Assembly (NCBI GenBank): GCA_900113425.1 | Contig: FOZF01000002.1 | Coordinates: 1 to 64,000, forward strand | Direction of reading: 5' to 3' | Source: Stenotrophomonas maltophilia | Lineage (GTDB): Bacteria; Pseudomonadota; Gammaproteobacteria; Xanthomonadales; Xanthomonadaceae | Length of the DNA: 64,000 bases | In this document: positions 58,427-64,000 of the stretch, one piece after another | Layout: every line of letters starts with the position of its first letter | Position numbering within the stretch: position 1 is the first letter of the stretch | Translations under genes and position numbers: made by a program | The notes under the pieces: model-generated | The model's input: the letters and a program-made list of their open reading frames with translations, nothing else | Told to the model about the DNA's origin: nothing | Databases searched by the model: none

Positions 58427-61357
58427 TCAGAAGCGCTGCTGGTACTTCATGTAGATGAAACGACCGATGTCGTAGCCGCCGTAGTACGAGAACGCGGAGT
58501 TCGGCTTGCTGTACATGATCGGGCCGGACTTCTCGAACACGTTGTTGGCGCCGACGGCGATGGTTGCATCCCACGGCAGGTTGTAGCGGAACTGCACGTC
58601 GTGGAAGGTCACCGAACCACGCTCGTTGTAGTTGCGCGAGCCCTTGTACCACGGTGCATACACGCCCGGATCCGAGCACTCGTCCGGATACAGACCGATG
58701 TTGGAGCAGGTCTCCTTCACGCCCGAGTAGTAGCGCGCGGTCCAGGTCACGCCGAAGTCACCCAGGTCGTAGCCCAGCGCCAGGTTGGAACGGACGCGGA
58801 AGGCGCTGCCGATGCCGTTGGTGACGATCGGAACGATCGAGCTGTCGTTCGAGGTGCGATAGGTCGCACTGGACACGTAGGTGGTGGCCGAGTTCACGTT
58901 GAACTTGCCGAACCGGGTATCCAGACGGTAGCTCACATCCAGGTCGTAACCTTCGGTTTCCATGAAGCCCGCATTGCGGTTGCCGAACTTCAGGTTGGTC
59001 ACGATGCCGGTCACCGGGTCACGCTGGAAGCGCGTGCAGCGCGAATCGATGCCTGCTTCGTAGCAGTCCTGCAGGATCTGGGTCGGCGTATCGGCAATGA
59101 TCGTGTTGTCGATGCGGATCTTCCACCAGTCCAGCGAGGCATTGAAGCCCTGGATGAAGCTCGGGCTCCAGACCAGGCCCAGCGTCTTGCTGGTCGAGGT
59201 TTCCGGAGTCAGCAGCGGATTCGAGCCGGAGGTGAACGGTACCGGAGTGGCATCGGTCGAGGTGTTCACCGGCGTGCCGCCCTGGCGCAGCTGGCGGAAG
59301 GTATCGGCATTGGCGATGTCACGGGCGCAACGCGCACGCACTTCGGAGCTGGAGGCCGAGGAACCGAAGCGGGTGTCGCACGGATCGCTGAACTGCGCGA
59401 AGGTCTCGGAGCCGCCACCGAACAGGTCGTTGATGGTCGGGGCGCGGAAGCCCTCCGCCCAGGTGCCACGCACCATCAGCGAGTCGATCGGCTTCCACTT
59501 GAAGCCGAACTTGCTGTTGAGCGTGTTGCCGAAGGTGTTGTAGTCCGAGAAACGGGTAGCGCCGTTGAAGCTCAGCTCCTTCGCGCCCGGCAGATCGGCC
59601 AGCACCGGAACGTTCACTTCCAGGTAGGCTTCATTGACGGTGTAGTCGCCACCGGTCGGGCCAGCCGCGAGGTTGGTGGTGGCACCGGTCTGGGCCAGGG
59701 CATCCGGGGTGTACTTGCCTTCTTCCTTGCGGCTTTCCACGCCGAAGGCGAAGCCGAGATCGCCGGCCGGCAGGGTCACGATGCTGCCCGCGATGCTGGC
59801 GAAGAAGTTCTTGGAGGTGGTGCGGCCCTTGGTGAGCTCATCCGGGAACAGCCACGCCTGCAGTTCTTCGTTGCCGTAGATGCCATCGGCAGCGGTGGTG
59901 CCGTACGGAACCAGCGGGTTCCACGGCTTGCAGACGTCGTAGGAGATCGGAGCAGCGGCAGTGCCGCACTGCACCTTGCCGGTGGCGGCGTTGAAGAAGG
60001 ACGGACCCACGCCGGCCGCGACGCGACCCTTGTGCAGGTTGCCGGTCGCCACCGATTCCAGCTCGTTGCGGTTGTACTGGTAGCCCACTTCCCAGTCGAA
60101 GTAACGCTCGCCGATGTCGAACGAGCCGTCGAACGACGCCACTGCGCGGTAGGTCTTCAGCTCGCTGGTGGTCACGCGCGGCACTTCCCAGGTGCGGCGG
60201 TTCCAGGCCACCGCGGTCGGGGTGGCGAAGCCGTGCTGGTTGCCGAACGGGTTGAAGTAGCTGTCGATCGACATCGAGCCGACACCGGCGGTGCTCGACT
60301 GCAGCGGATAGCCCGCGATCTGGCGGGTGGACTCGCGCTGGTTGTAGCCCAGCTCGGTGCGGAAGTTGACGTTGTCGGTGATCTTGAACCGGCCGTCGAA
60401 GTAGATCGAGTCGCGCTTGACCGGGTACATCACGTGCATCTGGTCGTTGGCGTTGCTCACGTCACCGGTGAAGGGCGTGGTGTTGGTCAGGTGGTAATTG
60501 GCCGGATTGGTCGGGTCCGTTCCACGGTTGAGCGAGTAGCCGCAGCCTGCCGGAGGCGTCGCATTGCAGCCAGGACCGCGCACGCCGGTGAACTGGCCGT
60601 ACTGGCTGATGGTGGTCCAGTTGCTGCTGTCGTTCGGGTGACGATCGGTCATGCCGTACTGGCTGAAGCCGCGGTCACGCGCCCACACGCCCTTCTCTTC
60701 GGCATGCTCGGCCGACAGGGTCAGCGAGATGCGGTCGTTGTTCCAGCCGGCGACCACGTCGAAGCGGTCACGCGCGCCGTCGCCCTGGCTGTACTGGCCG
60801 TGGTAGACGTTGGCGGTCACGCCGGTGACGTTGGAGCGGGTGATGATGTTGACCACGCCGGCCATGGCATCCGAACCATAGATCGCAGAAGCGCCGTCCT
60901 TCAGCACCTCGATGCGCTCCACTGCCGACACCGGCAGGGAGGAAACGTCCTGGTAGCCGGACGTGCTGATGCCCAGGCGCTTGCCGTTGACCAGCACCAG
61001 CGTGCGCTGCGTGCCCAGGTTGCGCATGTCGATATAGGTGCCGCCCGCATTCTCGCCTGCGGTCAGCGCATTGGCGCGGCTGATCGCCGGGCTGCCCATC
61101 GCGGTGACGTTCTGCAGGATGTCGGCAACCGAGCTGAAGCCCTGGCGCTCGATATCATTGCGGCTGATCGCGAACACCGGCTGGGCGGTTTCCACGTCGA
61201 CCTGGCGGATACGCGAACCGGTGATCTCGATACGGTCCAGGTTGGTCGGCGAAGCAGTGCTTTCGCTCTGGGCGAACGCGGGCAGTGCCGCCAGCGTTGC
61301 GGTGGTAGCCAGGGCATAGCGGATCGCCTGCCCCAGGGCGGTGGTGCGTGAAGTCAT
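58427..61357 (-). CDS. TonB-dependent receptor, large oar/plug type
   Basis: The product is 976 residues from the ATG at 61357. It has a signal peptide (about 1-30, cut at AFAQ), then the TonB-box region LDRIEITGSRIRQVDVETAQ and a plug (about 50-170, with ILQNVTAMGSP and VNGKRLGISTSGYQD). The long barrel ends KYQQRF with a terminal phenylalanine. This class in Xanthomonads takes up plant or peptide-derived compounds or metals; no substrate can be given. Confidence 0.9.
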   Translation of the reverse strand: MTSRTTALGQAIRYALATTATLAALPAFAQSESTASPTNLDRIEITGSRIRQVDVETAQPVFAISRNDIERQGFSSVADILQNVTAMGSPAISRANALTAGENAGGTYIDMRNLGTQRTLVLVNGKRLGISTSGYQDVSSLPVSAVERIEVLKDGASAIYGSDAMAGVVNIITRSNVTGVTANVYHGQYSQGDGARDRFDVVAGWNNDRISLTLSAEHAEEKGVWARDRGFSQYGMTDRHPNDSSNWTTISQYGQFTGVRGPGCNATPPAGCGYSLNRGTDPTNPANYHLTNTTPFTGDVSNANDQMHVMYPVKRDSIYFDGRFKITDNVNFRTELGYNQRESTRQIAGYPLQSSTAGVGSMSIDSYFNPFGNQHGFATPTAVAWNRRTWEVPRVTTSELKTYRAVASFDGSFDIGERYFDWEVGYQYNRNELESVATGNLHKGRVAAGVGPSFFNAATGKVQCGTAAAPISYDVCKPWNPLVPYGTTAADGIYGNEELQAWLFPDELTKGRTTSKNFFASIAGSIVTLPAGDLGFAFGVESRKEEGKYTPDALAQTGATTNLAAGPTGGDYTVNEAYLEVNVPVLADLPGAKELSFNGATRFSDYNTFGNTLNSKFGFKWKPIDSLMVRGTWAEGFRAPTINDLFGGGSETFAQFSDPCDTRFGSSASSSEVRARCARDIANADTFRQLRQGGTPVNTSTDATPVPFTSGSNPLLTPETSTSKTLGLVWSPSFIQGFNASLDWWKIRIDNTIIADTPTQILQDCYEAGIDSRCTRFQRDPVTGIVTNLKFGNRNAGFMETEGYDLDVSYRLDTRFGKFNVNSATTYVSSATYRTSNDSSIVPIVTNGIGSAFRVRSNLALGYDLGDFGVTWTARYYSGVKETCSNIGLYPDECSDPGVYAPWYKGSRNYNERGSVTFHDVQFRYNLPWDATIAVGANNVFEKSGPIMYSKPNSAFSYYGGYDIGRFIYMKYQQRF

Positions 61358-61443
61358 ACGAGCTCTCTCTCTCAGGTCGTGCAACGGACGCCAAAAAGGG
61401 CGTCGAAGAAGCCGGAGGGTCGTGCGACCGGACCGGCAACCCG

Positions 61444-61474
61444 ATAGTAGTCTCGTTGGTTAATGCTGTGTAAA
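61444..61474 (-). promoter_or_regulatory. Candidate promoter of the large TonB receptor gene
   Basis: On the minus strand, TTTACA (61474-61469) and TACTAT (61449-61444) are separated by 19 bases. TTCAC-AAAAC-GTGAA (61513-61527), an inverted repeat about 40 bases further upstream, may bind a regulator. The 292-base gap 61358-61649 contains nothing else I recognise. Confidence 0.5.
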
Positions 61475-61649
61475 GAGCGCGTGTCGAACAAATTAACGCT
61501 TCGTCAAAAATTTTCACAAAACGTGAACAAAAGCAGTCGCTTACGGTGCCGCCGCGAATGGTCACCCCACGCCGGGCTGACGCGATGCAGCAGGAAAAGC
61601 CGCCAGATTGCGCAAAGTGTGACCGAATGTAACGCCGAGGGGCACGTAT

Positions 61650-63176
61650 TCAGGCAACGAAGGGACGGAACTGGATGCCGAGGCCGGCGATGCCGTCGGT
61701 CTCGCCGATCAGGTCGGCGCGCAGCAGCGGCCGGGCGTCGATGAACGCCTGCGGCACGATCAGCGACAACCGGTTGTCATCGGCGGTCAGTTCCAGCGGC
61801 GGCAGCGGGGCGTCCTCATGGGCGCGGTTGAGCAGCACCGCCAGGCGCAGCAGCGCGGCCAGCCGCCGCGCAGTCAGCAGCAGGCGCTCGGGCAGGGCGT
61901 CGAACGCGGTCTTGCCCACGCTGCGGCGATGGCTGCGGACCAGAGCCGCCAGCATCTGCTGCTCCTGCCGCGAGAAGCCGGCGATGTCCGAGTGTTCCAG
62001 CACGTAGCTGCCATGCACGTGATAGCCGCTGTGGGCGATCATCAGCCCCAGCTCATGCAGGCGTGCGGCCCAGCCGAGCATGCGGGCATCGTCAGCGTCC
62101 AGCTTCCAGCGTTCCTGTACCTGCTCCAGCAGCGACAGCGCGGTGTCCTGCACGCGGTCGGCCTGGACGGTGTCGATGCCGTAACGGTGGATGAGCGCAG
62201 CGACCGATTCGTCGCGCAGGTCGTTCTCGCCGGCACGGCCGACGATGTCGTATAGGATGCCTTCGCGCATCGCGGCCTTGCTGACCAGCAGCTTCTGCAG
62301 GCCCAGCGCCTGGAAGGCCGCCTCCAGCACCAGGATGCCGCCAGCGATGATCGGGCGGCGGTCACTGGACAGGCCGGGCAGCACGATGTCGTCGATCTTC
62401 TTGGCCTTGAGCAGCTCGTCGCGCAGCTGTGGCAGGGCTTCGGCGGTGATCGCCCCCTTGCTCAGCTTCATCGTCGCGCAGATCTCGCTGATCGCCTTGT
62501 GGGTGCCCGAAGAACCCAGTGCCTCCTGCCAGCCCAGCGCACGGTACTTGCTGGCGAAGGGCTGGAACTCGCGACCGATCTCGGCCAGTGCATCCTTCCA
62601 GCGCTTCTTGCTGAGCTTGCCGCCCGGGAAGAAGCGGCGGGTGCTGGCAATGCAGCCCGCCTGCAGGCTTTCGCGCTCCAGGGTCTGCATGCCCATGCCG
62701 ATGATGAACTCGGTCGAGCCACCGCCGATGTCGATCACCAGCCGGCGCTCGCCCGGTTTGGGCGGCTGGGCATGGGCGACGCCCAGGTAGATCAGGCGTG
62801 CCTCCTCGCGGCCGCTCACCACTTCGATGGCATGTCCCAGCGCGGTTTCGGCGGGAACCAGGAACGACTGCGGTGAACGCAGCTGGCGCACGGTATTGGT
62901 GGCCAGTGCACGCACGCGGTGCGACGGGACATTGCGGATGCGCTGGCCGAAGCGGGCCAGGCATTCCAGTGCGCGTTGCCGTGCCGCGGCCGACAGGCCC
63001 CCTTTGCCATCCAGACCGTCGGCCATGCGCACGGTTTCGCGCAGGCGGTCGATCACCCGCAGCTGGCCGAGCGTGTAGCGCGCGATGACCATGTGGAAAC
63101 TGTTGGAGCCAAGGTCGATGGCGGCCAGCAGGTCGCCATCCTGCAGTGCGGGCGGAGTCGTGGTGGTATGCGGCAT
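61650..63176 (-). CDS. ppx: Exopolyphosphatase
   Basis: The product is 508 residues. It cuts phosphate from the ends of polyphosphate. ASKHA phosphate loops are present: AAIDLGSNSFHMVIARY (about 18-34) and VIDIGGGSTEFIIG (about 146-159). GSSGTHKAI is a further family motif. A C-terminal HD-like helical region follows (HELGLMIAHSGYHVHGSYVL). It lies downstream of ppk1 on the same strand, but a palindromic element separates the two by 332 bases. Confidence 0.95.
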   Translation of the reverse strand: MPHTTTTPPALQDGDLLAAIDLGSNSFHMVIARYTLGQLRVIDRLRETVRMADGLDGKGGLSAAARQRALECLARFGQRIRNVPSHRVRALATNTVRQLRSPQSFLVPAETALGHAIEVVSGREEARLIYLGVAHAQPPKPGERRLVIDIGGGSTEFIIGMGMQTLERESLQAGCIASTRRFFPGGKLSKKRWKDALAEIGREFQPFASKYRALGWQEALGSSGTHKAISEICATMKLSKGAITAEALPQLRDELLKAKKIDDIVLPGLSSDRRPIIAGGILVLEAAFQALGLQKLLVSKAAMREGILYDIVGRAGENDLRDESVAALIHRYGIDTVQADRVQDTALSLLEQVQERWKLDADDARMLGWAARLHELGLMIAHSGYHVHGSYVLEHSDIAGFSRQEQQMLAALVRSHRRSVGKTAFDALPERLLLTARRLAALLRLAVLLNRAHEDAPLPPLELTADDNRLSLIVPQAFIDARPLLRADLIGETDGIAGLGIQFRPFVA

Positions 63177-63247
63177 GGGCGAATGTTAGCCGAAGGGGCG
63201 GTGTGCTCGTCACCGCGCGGCCTTCACATTTTGTCGGGGGGCGTTCG

Positions 63248-63271
63248 GTAGTGCCGGCCGCTGGCCGGCAA
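63248..63271. repeat. SMAG-type repeat, single
   Basis: GTAGTGCCGGCCGCTGGCCG continuing GCA; TGCCGGCC pairs with GGCCGGCA around GCT. Confidence 0.75.
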
Positions 63272-63272
63272 G

Positions 63273-63289
63273 GTCAACGTCAACGTCAA
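63273..63289. repeat. Hexanucleotide direct repeat
   Basis: GTCAACGTCAACGTCAA, nearly three copies of GTCAAC, identical to 19260-19276 and close to the reverse complement at 27943-27958. In each case it lies 20-40 bases outside a 102-bp palindrome. Confidence 0.75.
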
Positions 63290-63309
63290 AAGCGGGTTTT
63301 CTGAGGGAT

Positions 63310-63411
63310 GGCGGGGTGGGTCCGGTTGAGGGGGACGCCGTAAACCCATCCATGGGGGCTTGGTCGCGGCATCCATGCCGCTCACACCCCCTCAACCGGA
63401 CCCACCCCGCC
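63310..63411 (+). repeat. 102-bp palindromic element, copy C
   Basis: Arms 63310-63334 and 63387-63411 pair at 25 of 25 positions. They differ from A2 at two arm positions, with the matching change on the other arm each time. The core carries CGCGGCATCCATGCCGC-like symmetry (63365-63381). CTTCGACAGTT and TCTGCCGGAACGA follow on the right, as beside A2 and B2. Confidence 0.88.
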
Positions 63412-63448
63412 TTCGACAGTTGGCCGCGGTCTGCCGGAACGACACGGG

Positions 63449-63514
63449 CTCTGACCCCGGTGTTCTACATTGGACGCATTGTGCCGACCAAGGCCGGCAC
63501 CTACCGGGTCAGAG
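63449..63514. repeat. Nested hairpin at the ppk1 gene end
   Basis: CTCTGACCC(C)GGT (63449-63461) pairs with ACCGGGTCAGAG (63503-63514), one bulged C. Inside is a SMAG-like stem (GTGCCGACCAAGGCCGGCAC, 63481-63500, followed by CTAC). The ppk1 stop codon (63509-63511) lies in the right arm. Confidence 0.7.
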
Positions 63515-64000
63515 ACCCTGCATCAACGCCATCTGCGCCGAATGCGGGGCCTCGTCGTGGGCCGGGGCACGTTTGTGGTAGATGCCATCGGCATCCAGTT
63601 CCCAGGCATTGAGGTTGTCGTCCAGGTAGTTCTGCAGGACTTCGCGGTAGACCCGCTTGGCCAGCATCGGATCCAGGATCGGGAAGCAGGTCTCGACCCG
63701 CCGCAGCAGGTTGCGCTCCAGCCAGTCGGCGCTCGCGCAGTACAGTTCGGGCGCACCATCGTTGCCGAACCAGTAGACCCGGCTGTGTTCCAGGAAGCGG
63801 CCGACGATGGAGCGGACACGGATGTTGTCGGAGACGCCCGGGACGCCGGGACGCAGAGTGCAGGCACCACGGATGATCAGGTCGATCTGCACTCCGGCCT
63901 GCGAGGCGGCGTACAGCGCGCGGATCACCTGGGCCTCGTTGAGGGCGTTCATCTTGGCGATGATCCGTGCCGGACGGCCCGCGGCCGCGATGCGCGTCTC
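63509..64000 (-). CDS. ppk1: Polyphosphate kinase 1, C-terminal part (partial)
   Basis: The 163 visible residues run off the window edge. The frame reads ...IIAKMNALNEAQVIRALY, then LIIRGACTLRPGVPGVSDNI and IVGRFLEHSRVYWFG, the C-terminal phospholipase-D-like domain of Ppk1. The enzyme makes polyphosphate from ATP. It ends in a small tail (MALMQGL), whose stop lies in a repeat hairpin. ppx is downstream on the same strand, the usual pairing. Confidence 0.94.
   Translation of the reverse strand, partial: ETRIAAAGRPARIIAKMNALNEAQVIRALYAASQAGVQIDLIIRGACTLRPGVPGVSDNIRVRSIVGRFLEHSRVYWFGNDGAPELYCASADWLERNLLRRVETCFPILDPMLAKRVYREVLQNYLDDNLNAWELDADGIYHKRAPAHDEAPHSAQMALMQGL

Larger units (their letters stand above)
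63177..63508. other. 332-base region between ppk1 and ppx, made of repeats
   Basis: No gene is present. It holds one SMAG unit, a hexanucleotide repeat, a 102-bp palindrome and a nested hairpin that reaches into the ppk1 stop codon. Confidence 0.85.

Noticed and set aside
58259-61351. 1030-codon plus-strand frame
   Set aside because: Antisense to the TonB receptor, which has a signal peptide and terminal Phe; shadow of its codon pattern.

Overview
The window is high-GC gammaproteobacterial chromosome, almost certainly from the Stenotrophomonas maltophilia group (Xanthomonadaceae). Four things point there: the peptide amidase at 21035-22657, whose sequence and catalytic numbering match the S. 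maltophilia enzyme as I recall it; many GTAG-type stem-loop repeats (SMAG elements); a class II DAHP synthase; and a DPP7-like S46 peptidase next to threonine dehydrogenase. I ran no database search, so all names rest on reading the translations.

Layout. 1-14735 is the translation supercluster: end of tuf, then the S10, spc and alpha operons (rpsJ to rplQ, 26 ribosomal proteins, with secY and rpoA). It is compact except for four structured gaps: before rpsH, rplR-rpsE, secY-rpsM and rpoA-rplQ. rpmJ (L36) is not at its usual place after secY. 14915-25022 holds dsbB, a TonB-dependent receptor, class II DAHP synthase, a MscS channel, and a minus-strand run typA - DUF2127 protein - peptide amidase. 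25272-36045 carries ppiB, mdh, rluA, prpE, a SUFU-domain protein, a beta-class GST, a SleB-like hydrolase, fadH and a YczE-type membrane protein. 36143-46382 carries a quinone-reductase-like dehydrogenase, an OmpA/OprF porin, two small exported proteins sharing one motif, an RsuA-type pseudouridine synthase, kbl and tdh split by a TorF-type protein, and the S46 peptidase. 46571-52761 is a folate/purine/envelope block (phosphatase, folC, SPOR protein, cvpA, purF, DUF455). 52804-64000 holds a Tle1-like lipase, an M72-like metalloprotease, lpxH, a PAP2 phosphatase with a GT4 glycosyltransferase, a large TonB receptor, ppx and the C-terminal part of ppk1.

How the genes work together. The first 14.7 kb supplies ribosomes, the SecY channel and the RNA polymerase alpha subunit. 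kbl and tdh form the threonine-to-glycine route. cvpA-purF starts purine synthesis beside folC. ppk1 and ppx make and degrade polyphosphate. LpxH acts in lipid A synthesis next to a lipid-phosphatase and glycosyltransferase pair.

Most unusual content. Three intergenic regions (19222-19829, 27575-28078, 63177-63508) hold five copies of a palindromic element. Four copies are exactly 102 bp with 25-bp arms. The arms differ between copies, but the changes are matched on both sides, so pairing is kept. In two regions the copies face each other inside larger nested inverted repeats with shared outer arms and hexanucleotide repeats. These elements are distinct from the SMAG repeats and are the best candidate here for something poorly described.
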